Shown here one piece after another: positions 9,210-17,411 of a stretch of 42,338 bases of DNA. Within the stretch, counting starts at the first letter, position 1, and the number at the start of each line of letters is the position of its first letter. Position numbers and translations under genes: made by a program. The stretch comes from Neocallimastix lanati (nom. inval.). Lineage: Eukaryota; Neocallimastigomycota; Neocallimastigomycetes; Neocallimastigales; Neocallimastigaceae. The notes beneath the pieces were generated by a model. It was given only the letters and a program-made list of their open reading frames with translations. It ran no database searches and was not told where the DNA came from. The stretch is taken from contig JACVTC010000339.1 in the NCBI GenBank assembly GCA_016946835.1, positions 1-42,338 on the forward strand. Reading direction: 5' to 3'.

Positions 9210-9824
9210 TCATGGAATGATTTCTTTATTAAAAATTCAAAATTAATTAATCATATATTAAATCAGTTGAAAACAACGTATTACACACCACCTTTGGAAC
9301 ATATATTTGCTATTTTTAAGTATATACCATTGGAGAAAGTTAAAGTGGTGATGATTGGTGATGAGCCCTACCAAAAATCATGTGATAGAAGCGATATTGC
9401 ATTTGCAACACGAAATTCCACTCCTCCTCTTCTATTGAAACGTATATTTCAAAATATGGAAAGTACGGTAACTTCTTTTAAACGACCAATAGATTACCAT
9501 TTAGATCAATGGCTTAAAAATGGAATATTTTTATGCAATTATTGTTTTACCCGTCCTGTAGTCGATACTATTCCTTTTCATTATTACCTTCTATGGGAAC
9601 CGTTCATTAACAATTTAGTACAATATATTTCTAATCATCATTCTGTGGTTTTCTTATTATTTGGCTCTAAAGCCATTTCTTTACGTAAATCAATTAATGA
9701 AATAAAATCTTCAGTAGTCGAAGTTCCTCATCCAATCAATGAATATACTAAATTTAAAAATTCAAAATGCTTCATTAAAGCAAGAGAACTTGCTGGTGAA
9801 ATTGGTTTTACTTTTGAATGGTAA
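9207..9824 (+). CDS. UNG: uracil-DNA glycosylase, family 1-like, altered catalytic motif
   Basis: The family removes uracil from DNA, and in poxviruses it is also a polymerase processivity partner. At 205 residues it has about the size of the catalytic core. Family features appear in order: the water-activating motif region IGDEPYQKS at about residues 49-57, the PPLLLKRIF segment, WLKNGIFLCNYCFTRP in place of the usual WaxqGVlLLN, VVFLLFGSKA, and the C-terminal VPHPINEY, which keeps the HP of the leucine-loop motif. In the usual GQDPYH motif the third residue is the catalytic Asp; here it is Glu and the preceding residue is Asp. That could weaken or change activity, or leave a mainly structural replication role as known for poxviral homologues. 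It is read divergently from RPB2 with overlapping start codons. The family call is strong; activity is uncertain. Confidence 0.88.
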   Translation: MSWNDFFIKNSKLINHILNQLKTTYYTPPLEHIFAIFKYIPLEKVKVVMIGDEPYQKSCDRSDIAFATRNSTPPLLLKRIFQNMESTVTSFKRPIDYHLDQWLKNGIFLCNYCFTRPVVDTIPFHYYLLWEPFINNLVQYISNHHSVVFLLFGSKAISLRKSINEIKSSVVEVPHPINEYTKFKNSKCFIKARELAGEIGFTFEW

Positions 9825-10392
9825 AAACAGTGAAAATATTTGTATATATATTTTTTATAATTTATTAATAATATTTTATAAATAATATGTACAAAAATTA
9901 TAAAATAATTAATAATAAATTTAATAATAAAAATATTTTTTTTAAAAACCAAATACCAAAAACTAAAAAAAAAAAATATTTATATATATATTTATAAATG
10001 TTAAAGAAAATTTTATGTTAATAATTTTTTAAAATTTTAAAATAACCAAATAAAAAATTGTATTATTTTATATATTTATATTTTTTTATTATAACTCAAA
10101 AATATTAAAAATTTTTTTTATAATCATAAAATAAAGGTATAATATATGAGTCATACATTTATAAATTGATATTTCTGTATTTCATATTTATTAATTAAAA
10201 AATAGAAAATAAAAATATTTATTTATTCATAATATTAAACATTTATTTATATATTCGTAAATTGTGTATTCTTAAATTTTTTATAAATTTATTTTATAAA
10301 AATAAATATTTTTTAAATAAAATAGTAATGGAAAATTTTTATACTTTATATATACGAATATTAAGTATTTAAATTTATAAAAAAAAATTATT
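9825..10392. other. A/T-rich intergenic gap
   Basis: This gap lies between the UDG and capping-enzyme genes, both on the plus strand. It has homopolymer A and T runs and no G/C-containing structure. An antisense ORF at 9728-9952 is low-complexity and not believed. The capping-gene promoter should lie near 10300-10390, but no motif stands out. Confidence 0.5.
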
Positions 10393-13185
10393 ATGAATTC
10401 GTTTATACCATCTATTAATTATTCGTCATTAGAAAAACAAAATAGTTTATTTGATATTTTAGAATATATATATGAACAAATAAACATTATTAAAAGTAAT
10501 TCTTTTTTCAATGATAAAATTTGTAGTTTTGAATTAGAATTTAGACTTCGTAGAAAATATGCGAATATAGATTTAAAAGATTTTCTTAATGATAATTCTT
10601 GTCAATATTCTGAATTTTCTTACAATGAAAATTCAAAAACACGATATAGAATAATATGTAATTCAATTTATCCATGTACTGAAAATGAGAACGAAAACGA
10701 AACGACAATAACTCCAACTCCACAAAATGAGTTCCAGTTTATGGATATTTCTAAATTTTTAAATTATTTAGAAATCAATAAAGACCAAGAAATTACAGAA
10801 ACCCTAAATAATCATATGGAATATACTAAAAAAATTACCATGATGACATTTTATTATTTTATATTTAAAATTAATCTTAGTATCGAAGTATTGTTAGATT
10901 CATCACAAATTAAAAGGTATTTAAAAATTGAAGACAAAAGTAAAATTGAAAGTAAAAGCATAATTAAAAGTGGAAATAGTAAAAATATTAAAATAGAAAT
11001 ATTAAATCAAAGTAATTATAAATATGAAAATATTACCAATAAAAATGATAACAACAATAATGACAGTATTATCAATAAAGACAGTGTATTCAATAATGAC
11101 AGTATTATCAATAAAGACAGTAATTTAAAAACAGAAAGCAAGTACATTGAAAAGAATAAATCAGGAAAAGAGATCACAGAATATGCAATATATAAAGAAA
11201 TGAACGATATAGATGCAAAATTTTCATTATCTATTTTAAAATATATTACACCTATTACTAAGAAAAGACGATCTTTTATGATGAAAAATGGTGCTCGTAT
11301 TGATATGACAGTTTTTGATGATAAGAATCAATTAGAAATTGAATTTATGAATAATACTTATCTTGAAAAAGATAATATTATGAATATGATTCATTCGATT
11401 ATGGTATCGTTAGATTGCTCAAATTTCATTCTGGATTATTTATTTTTTTTGATGCCAAATTATGAATTTCAGAAACCAATCACTCCTTCGTTAGATATTT
11501 TATATAAAGAAGCAAAAAATTTAATAAACGATACATTTTATGTAGCGGCTAAAACGGATGGATTTCGTCGATTGATAATCATAATAAATAATTTGATGTT
11601 TAGTATTTCAGAAAACTTTCGTATAGAATATATTTGTCAAACAAAGGCCGATTTTCATATGGTATTAGATTGTGAATACCTCGATGGTAAATTCATTCCG
11701 TTTGACTTAATTTATTATAATGATGAAGATTTGAGACATAAATCTTATTCCGATAGAATAAATATTATGAACGCTATTAACTTTGAAGAATTCAATAACA
11801 AAATAATAAAAAAAAATATTACTAAATGTTCCTCTTTTTCGGAATTACAAAATTTCATAATTTCGTTTAATAAATTTGACAATCCATCTATACCAAATGA
11901 CGGTATCATTATTACAAATGGACAATCATCCTATTACGACAATATAAAAGTTTATAAAATTAAAACTAGAAATACTGTAGATCTACGATTTAATGGAAGA
12001 TACTTTTATGCTCGAGATCATTTAATTAAAAAATCAACAGTAAATTTACCATTTTCAGAATATAAAGAAGTGTGCCTACGCTATCATCAACATAAAAAAT
12101 TTTATTCAACAAAAAATATGAAAGATGTTCCAAATAATAAAGATAATAATAGAAATAATAATAAAAATAATAATAACAAAAGTAATACAGAAATAATAGA
12201 TAATAAATTTTATTGTTATTATTATCGTAAACAAGTAGAAATGATTAATGATGTACCAACTAAAACACGTATTGTTACTTATCATTTAGTCAGAGAAAAA
12301 AAAGTCCCATTCATTGTGGAAATTAATTTAGACAACAATTCATTCGTTAAAGAGCGGAAAGACAAATATACTTCTAATAGTATAAACACCTTTAATAGTA
12401 TACTAATTGCTTCCTACCAAAAAGTAAATCTTGAAATATTTACACCTTCTTCAACGGTTTTAATGCGTAAATATCACAATATCATTAAGCAAAATATTCT
12501 TCATAAATACAAAGGTAATCTATTAGATATAGGAACAGGAAATGGTGGTGATCTTCACAAGTGGAAAAATTTCCGCAAAATTGTTTGTGTCGAACCTGAC
12601 CATGAAAAAATAAAAGTTTTGAAAGAACGTATTTCTAAATCTGAAATTCGTAATCGTATCTCAATACTTCAAAATACCATCCAGAATGTAGAATTAAAAG
12701 ATATTTATGATGTTGCTACTTGCTTTTTCGCTCTAAATGATTTCACCTACACTAATATTTCTAGAATGCTCAGTAATATTGCTAAAAATATAAATGGAAT
12801 TTTTTGCTTAATATTTTTTGATTATAATTTATTTTCAGACGATATTGATTCATCCTCCATAACTTATAAACAATGTATCCAAACAGAAATTAACCAATTT
12901 AAGGATATAATAGATAGGACTTCTTACATTTATTTATTAAGTTCACTTAGATATGCTCATTCAGAATGTGATAATATTATGTATATCAATATTACAGATT
13001 CTTATGTCATTAATCATTATGAATGCGCTATTAATAGTATACGAGTTAAAGAAATATTTGTAAAATACGGATATAAAATTTTAAATGAATATAATGTTGA
13101 TCTTTTTCCGTTCCTTGATAAGTCACAAATTTCATATACATCAAATATCAAAGTTATTGAATTTTCAAATAATAACGAATTTTAA
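10393..13185 (+). CDS. trifunctional mRNA capping enzyme (triphosphatase, guanylyltransferase, N7-methyltransferase)
   Basis: This protein would build the 5' cap on viral mRNAs in the cytoplasm. Three domains are visible in 930 residues. The N-terminal part has a tunnel-type triphosphatase with paired-glutamate strands, FELEFRLRR near residue 45 and LEIEFMN near 315. The guanylyltransferase has the KxDG nucleophile in AAKTDGFRR (Lys387), motif III VLDCEYLDG, motif IV DGIIITNG, and motif V YKIKTRNTVDLRF. The C-terminal methyltransferase has the AdoMet-binding loop LLDIGTGNGGDLHKW near residue 710 and an acidic EPD strand end. This domain order matches poxvirus D1 and asfarvirus single-chain capping enzymes, and also cytoplasmic linear plasmids of yeasts. 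Asn/Lys-rich insertions lie at about 210-245 (with INKDS repeats) and about 580-600. All catalytic residues I can identify are present and the frame is intact. Confidence 0.94.
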   Translation: MNSFIPSINYSSLEKQNSLFDILEYIYEQINIIKSNSFFNDKICSFELEFRLRRKYANIDLKDFLNDNSCQYSEFSYNENSKTRYRIICNSIYPCTENENENETTITPTPQNEFQFMDISKFLNYLEINKDQEITETLNNHMEYTKKITMMTFYYFIFKINLSIEVLLDSSQIKRYLKIEDKSKIESKSIIKSGNSKNIKIEILNQSNYKYENITNKNDNNNNDSIINKDSVFNNDSIINKDSNLKTESKYIEKNKSGKEITEYAIYKEMNDIDAKFSLSILKYITPITKKRRSFMMKNGARIDMTVFDDKNQLEIEFMNNTYLEKDNIMNMIHSIMVSLDCSNFILDYLFFLMPNYEFQKPITPSLDILYKEAKNLINDTFYVAAKTDGFRRLIIIINNLMFSISENFRIEYICQTKADFHMVLDCEYLDGKFIPFDLIYYNDEDLRHKSYSDRINIMNAINFEEFNNKIIKKNITKCSSFSELQNFIISFNKFDNPSIPNDGIIITNGQSSYYDNIKVYKIKTRNTVDLRFNGRYFYARDHLIKKSTVNLPFSEYKEVCLRYHQHKKFYSTKNMKDVPNNKDNNRNNNKNNNNKSNTEIIDNKFYCYYYRKQVEMINDVPTKTRIVTYHLVREKKVPFIVEINLDNNSFVKERKDKYTSNSINTFNSILIASYQKVNLEIFTPSSTVLMRKYHNIIKQNILHKYKGNLLDIGTGNGGDLHKWKNFRKIVCVEPDHEKIKVLKERISKSEIRNRISILQNTIQNVELKDIYDVATCFFALNDFTYTNISRMLSNIAKNINGIFCLIFFDYNLFSDDIDSSSITYKQCIQTEINQFKDIIDRTSYIYLLSSLRYAHSECDNIMYINITDSYVINHYECAINSIRVKEIFVKYGYKILNEYNVDLFPFLDKSQISYTSNIKVIEFSNNNEF

Positions 13186-14096
13186 ATATTTATTTTTATT
13201 TAATATTATGGAATTTTTTATTTTATTTTTAAAAGTATAATTCTAATATATATATTTATAAAATATTTCTTTTAATTTAACCTGTTTCATTTAGAACTAA
13301 AAAATTTTAAAAAATTATTAGAAATAAAAAAAAAAAAAAAAATATAATAAATTTAAAATTTTAATAATATATTATAATTTATATAATTATTACCTTAATA
13401 ATTATTATTTTTTAAAAAAGAAGAAAAAAATTATTTTTAAAATTTATTAAATTTTATATATATAACTATATATTTTATATTATAAATATAAATAAATAGT
13501 AAAATAATAATTAATCATATTTAAAAAATAATTAATAAAAATATATTAGATTGAATTTAATAGTTCAATATTTAAAAATTTTATATAGAAAAGTGTATTA
13601 TTTTATATTTATTTTTTTTTCAATAAAGCGGTCAAGCGGAAACAATATCCGCCTATGCGAAAGCATACCGAGGTATTATGGCTACCTTAATATTCCCATA
13701 CTTTGAGAAGACTAAAGAACGGTACATACGGGAATTAAAATAAATAATATATATATAAATTTATCGTTAATCAATTAATTTTTTAAAAGCAATCAAGGGA
13801 CAAAATTGAACCAAATAAAATAGAATAAAATATAAAATAATGAAAAAATTTAATTAGATATAACGATTTTTTTTTTTTTTTAAATATTTATTATATATTA
13901 TTTTTATTAAATATTAAAAAATAATGATATTAAACTTTTAAAAAAAAATATCTTTTAATTATTATGTTTATAATAATATTTTTCTATATTTATATATTAA
14001 TTTTTAAAAATCAAGATTATGAGCAAGTTAATAGATAAATTTATTGACTTAAAGATTTTAATTTATTATAATCTAACAGTAATTTTTAACTAATAA
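13186..14096. other. intergenic region at left viral/secretome junction
   Basis: This gap separates the last gene of viral block A from the first secreted-protein gene; the two genes are convergent. It is A/T-only except for a clearly G/C-richer island at about 13628-13740, described separately. No ORF of note, no obvious target-site duplication and no long terminal repeat are seen. If there is a virus-host junction on this side it may lie here. Confidence 0.5.
13628..13740 (+). ncRNA. candidate structured RNA (unassigned)
   Basis: This roughly 110-nt island is far richer in G/C than the surrounding DNA and has no ORF. On the plus strand it forms consecutive hairpins: GCGGA/TCCGC (13636-13640 with 13648-13652), TATGC-GAAA-GCATA with a GNRA tetraloop (13654-13667), AGGTA/TACCT (13671-13675 with 13683-13687), and ATTCCC/GGGAAT (13692-13697 with 13730-13735) enclosing CTTT/AAAG. 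An alternative TACCG/CGGTA pairing (13666-13670 with 13720-13724) would make a pseudoknot with the last stem. The GAAA tetraloop favours the plus strand as the RNA. No known family fits: it is not a tRNA, 5S rRNA, U6, hammerhead or complete group I intron. It could be a virus- or fungus-specific RNA or a relic. Confidence 0.4.
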
Positions 14097-14672
14097 TTAC
14101 CAACATTTACCGTATCTTGATTGGCATCCAGAATCACAGTAGGCACTGGATTTACCACAATATCCATATTTACTACAACAATAATTACGTTTACACATGT
14201 ATATTCCATCCTTCTTAGAGCCACATTTATCACTAGATAGTATAGTTGGAATAGCTTGCTTTTTTGAAGTAGTTTTAGTTTTTTTCTGTTTTTCTTCCAA
14301 TTCCCTTCTCATGTCGTCATAGATAGGATTAGTTTCCATATCCTTTCTCATGTCATCATAGATTGGATTAGTTTCCATTTCTTTTCTCATTTCATCGTAG
14401 ATAGGGTTATCTTCCATTTCCTTCCTCATGTCATCATAGATTGGATTGTTTTCTAATTCCTTCCTCATGTCATCATAGATTGGATTGTTTTCTAATTCCT
14501 TTCTCATGTCATCAAAATTTTTTGAATTAAAGTCATTATCCCAACGTGATCTTTTAGTTAACTTAGTTTCGTATTCTTTACTAAAATTACCTTCAGCATT
14601 AGATGGTAAATTAATACAATATATTGTATTAATGAATAATAGAAATGAAAATAAAAAATTTGGAAATTTCAT
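14097..14672 (-). CDS. small secreted chitin-binding (CBM18) protein with NPIY repeats
   Basis: This is a predicted secreted chitin-binding protein of 191 residues. Residues 1-19 form a signal peptide (a basic start, then FLFSFLLFINTIYCI). A central array at about 52-124 has six copies of a 13-residue unit, typified by DDMRKELENNPIY, helical and charged; the last copy is partial. A Lys/Thr linker follows. The C-terminus at about 147-190 is a hevein-type CBM18 domain with the pattern CG...C...CCSKYGYCG...YC..GCQSRYGKC, which binds chitin. Such domains are common in early-diverging fungi and are often found on secreted or wall proteins. It is the first gene after viral block A, is followed by other secreted proteins, and uses AGA/AGG for repeat arginines. 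Function beyond chitin binding is unknown. It may act in the fungal wall, or be virus-encoded and help contact a chitin wall. Confidence 0.85.
   Translation of the reverse strand: MKFPNFLFSFLLFINTIYCINLPSNAEGNFSKEYETKLTKRSRWDNDFNSKNFDDMRKELENNPIYDDMRKELENNPIYDDMRKEMEDNPIYDEMRKEMETNPIYDDMRKDMETNPIYDDMRRELEEKQKKTKTTSKKQAIPTILSSDKCGSKKDGIYMCKRNYCCSKYGYCGKSSAYCDSGCQSRYGKCW
14299..14515 (-). repeat. 39-bp coding tandem repeats (13-aa NPIY units)
   Basis: There are about five and a half copies of a 39-bp unit encoding DDMRKELENNPIY-like peptides. Copies differ at a few positions (Leu/Met, Asn/Asp/Thr). The two copies nearest the N-terminus are almost identical at the DNA level, which suggests recent unit duplication. 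Confidence 0.85.
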
Positions 14673-16039
14673 TTTTATTAAAAATTTTATTTAATTTTTT
14701 TTATTACTTTTTTGAATAATAAGTTTAATAATTTTCATTTTAAATTAATCTTTAAGTTAAAGTATGTGATACATCAGAGTCATTTAAATTTTATAAAAAG
14801 AAGTTATATACGCAAACCATTTGATTTATACTTATTATATTTAGATATAAATTATTATTTAAATGATATATTTTTAAAATCAAAAAATAAAAATCAAAAA
14901 AAAAAAAAAAAAAATTTAATAAAATATTTATTCACAAATAATTAATAAACGGTACTATTAATTAAATATATATATCCAATACAAAAATATTACATTGGTC
15001 ATTTTAAAACACTATATATGTGACTGTTGTTAATACATAATCAATTCAATATTCAATATTAGTACATTAATATTGTACATAGCTATACTTGTTTATTAAG
15101 ATTATATGCGCGAGTAAACGACGATTTAAAATATAAATTCTATAATACTAAATAATGCCAATAAACAAATGCTACATATAATAACTTTATTTTACACTTA
15201 GTATGTACATGATAATAATTAATTAGGATTATTCTTAATTTATGATATTATATTATTATAACTTTTAAAAAATATTCAACTATTTAAATTTAAAAAAGTA
15301 TAGCTGATAATAATATATTTATTTTTATCATATTTTATATTTAATTTTATTTTACTTTTGAAATATCTAATAATAATTATTTTTTTTTTTATTTTAGATT
15401 ATATTAATATTTATTGATTTAAAGTTCTTAATTTTTTTTTATTACTTTAAGTTTATTTATTTAATTTCTTGTTTGTGTAATGCACTTTATTATTATAAAT
15501 AAGTTTTACTTTTAAATTTATATAAACTATATTATATATAATTAGACAAGAAATAAATTTGATTTATTAATATTTAAAGTTCTATTTATTTAAATTTTTT
15601 AAAATTATTTAATAATTAAAATTATCAACCCATATTTAGTAAAGTTTACATTCTAATTATCAAATCTACGCCACAAATTTGTAATTCTAAAAAGTATTTC
15701 TTTAATTACTTATACATGCTTTCTTCGTTAAGCATTCGAATCAAACTATACAAGTGAAAATTTAAATGTTATAGAAATGATTCAATTTATTTTTTTAATA
15801 TAAATATATATATTTATTATATATATAAGTATTTAGGGTTAGTATTTAAAACTAATAATTTAAATTTTTTTATACTTATGGATAGCATATTAAAATTTTA
15901 GCTTTTATTAATTTAATATATATATTTACATGAATATATATTAATTAATTTTAATTTATTTGTAATATTTATAATATATTTTGTACTATTTTATAAATAA
16001 AATTTTAATTTCCAATTGTTTATTTTATAAAAGTATTAT
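14673..16039. other. long non-coding A/T-rich gap
   Basis: This is the second-longest geneless stretch in the window. It holds an 8-bp inverted repeat CAATATTA/TAATATTG with a 6-nt loop at 15054-15075. Small ORFs, including a basic one at 14712-14945 that runs into a poly-A tract, look random. No RNA gene or transposon end is seen. Confidence 0.5.
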
Positions 16040-16744
16040 TTAATAAAAAAAAGATAGTAATAAAACTGCGATTAATAAAGAAGTGCCAAGTTTTGTAGCA
16101 GTAGTGATACTCGAACTATTGGATTCATATTGTGCTTTACATTCGTTAGATTCTAATTTAGAGAGTATTTTTTTTATAGAATTCAATTCTTGATAAGAGT
16201 AACTTCCACCAGTAGTTGATAAATTTTCATATGATGCCATCTGATCTATATCAATTTTTTTATAAGAATTAATAGCAGATTCAGTACAGACTTTAGATTT
16301 ACATGTATCATCCAAAGCTTCTGGAGCAGCTTCTTGTCTAATTGTCATCAAAGCCAGGGGGCATAAATCACCATTTTCATCTGTTTGACATGAAACTTCA
16401 AAAGCTGTTTTCAAAGTTTTTACTAAAGTTGGTTGAAATAATTCTGCAAATTCAGGAGATTGTTTACAAATAGGAAAGAATTCTAAGGGATTATCTAGAA
16501 ATTTTTGACATTTTTCAGTCTTAATATTATTACAAATTTGTTTGTAATTATTTATATTTATAGTAGTTAAACATTCATTAAATTCAGAATTAGTTTGTTC
16601 TTCAATACACTCTTTACTTAAACTGTTTGAAAAAGCACTTGGATCAAAATTAACACCTCTTTTTAATAGATTTGGGATGTTGATACTATTAGCATAACAA
16701 GAAGAAGCAAAAAAACCAGCGAAAATTACGCTGAAAAATTTCAT
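16040..16744 (-). CDS. secreted Cys-rich protein, predicted GPI-anchored
   Basis: This 234-residue protein has a clear N-terminal signal peptide (VIFAGFFASSCYA, about residues 1-18). A dibasic KR near residue 29 could be a Kex2-type processing site. The body, about residues 45-160, has roughly a dozen cysteines in a helical arrangement. A Ser/Thr-rich segment near 205-217 precedes a hydrophobic C-terminal tail (LGTSLLIAVLLLSFFY) with no cytoplasmic residues, typical of a GPI-anchor signal. This points to the outer surface or cell wall of a fungus. No enzymatic domain is recognised. It is transcribed in the same direction as the CBM18 gene, about 1.4 kb upstream of it. It is probably a fungal wall or surface protein. 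Confidence 0.75.
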   Translation of the reverse strand: MKFFSVIFAGFFASSCYANSINIPNLLKRGVNFDPSAFSNSLSKECIEEQTNSEFNECLTTININNYKQICNNIKTEKCQKFLDNPLEFFPICKQSPEFAELFQPTLVKTLKTAFEVSCQTDENGDLCPLALMTIRQEAAPEALDDTCKSKVCTESAINSYKKIDIDQMASYENLSTTGGSYSYQELNSIKKILSKLESNECKAQYESNSSSITTATKLGTSLLIAVLLLSFFY

Positions 16745-17151
16745 TTTCTTTTATTCTCTTTAATAAAATAAAATAAACAAATATTGTATATTATTGAATA
16801 AATTATTTAAAATTTTATTTTATTTTTTATTTATCAATTTTATAAATTTAAATTTTAATTATATTTTAAAAATCAGTTTAGAAATATGAAATTATAATTT
16901 ATTGAATTTATCCGTACTATAGCTTATAAAATTTATTTAATTAACTATAATTAGCATTTTATGTATAAGCTTTTATACATTTTCAATAAATAATAATAAA
17001 TATAATTTAAAAGAAAGAAAATAATAATAATTTAAAATAAAAAATTTATCTTATATAACATATTAAACTTTTAAAAATACTGATTTATTATATTTCTTTT
17101 ACATAATAAAGTATACATTAAATATTTTAATATCTAGTTTAATAAAAAGAT

Positions 17152-17184
17152 ATAATATTACATTAAATATTAATGTAATATTAT
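17152..17184. repeat. perfect 15-bp inverted repeat, 3-nt loop
   Basis: ATAATATTACATTAA at 17152-17166 is exactly reverse-complementary to 17170-17184, with ATA between. It is about 230 nt past the stop of the 538-aa minus-strand gene, so it could form a transcript hairpin there or cruciform DNA. Confidence 0.75.
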
Positions 17185-17256
17185 TGTTCTTAATAATTAA
17201 ATTAAAATATATTTTATATTTAATTTTTAAATATTATCATATTTATATTTATTTAA

Positions 17257-17327
17257 ATATAATATTATATTAAATAAAATAATTTAATATAAATACTTTG
17301 AAAATTTTATTTAATATAATATTATAT
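17257..17327. repeat. perfect 24-bp inverted repeat, 23-nt spacer
   Basis: The arms at 17257-17280 and 17304-17327 match over 24 of 24 positions; they are A/T only. The repeat lies 85-155 nt beyond the stop of the 538-aa minus-strand gene. The pair of foldbacks here could be a small MITE-like insertion or 3'-end hairpins; A/T bias makes chance matches more likely than usual. Confidence 0.7.
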
Positions 17328-17411
17328 AATAAAATCATTTAAATTTAAATTATTATTTTACGATTTTTATTTAACATTTACATTTTAAATCAATTCTAAT
17401 ACCCAATATTA

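Larger units (their letters stand above)
16745..17411. other. A/T-rich gap with two large inverted repeats
   Basis: This gap separates two minus-strand genes. It contains two perfect inverted repeats, at 17152-17184 and 17257-17327, listed separately, and otherwise A/T-only DNA with no ORF of note. Confidence 0.5.

Noticed and set aside
1-13185. Cytoplasmic linear (killer-type) plasmid instead of an NCLDV
   Set aside because: Those plasmids share a capping enzyme and helicase, but lack D5-type SF3 helicase and UDG and encode a compact, differently arranged RNA polymerase; the full-length separate RPB2 fits an NCLDV better.
13628-13760. Group I intron core in the G/C-rich island
   Set aside because: GAGAAGACTAAAGAACGG resembles the group I R element and the GCGGA/TCCGC hairpin looks P4-like, but the matching P7 3' strand (AGTC-type) is absent downstream and the stem order is wrong.
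14712-14945. 77-aa plus-strand ORF
   Set aside because: Low-complexity, ends in a poly-Lys run from a poly-A tract, with no domain; looks random.
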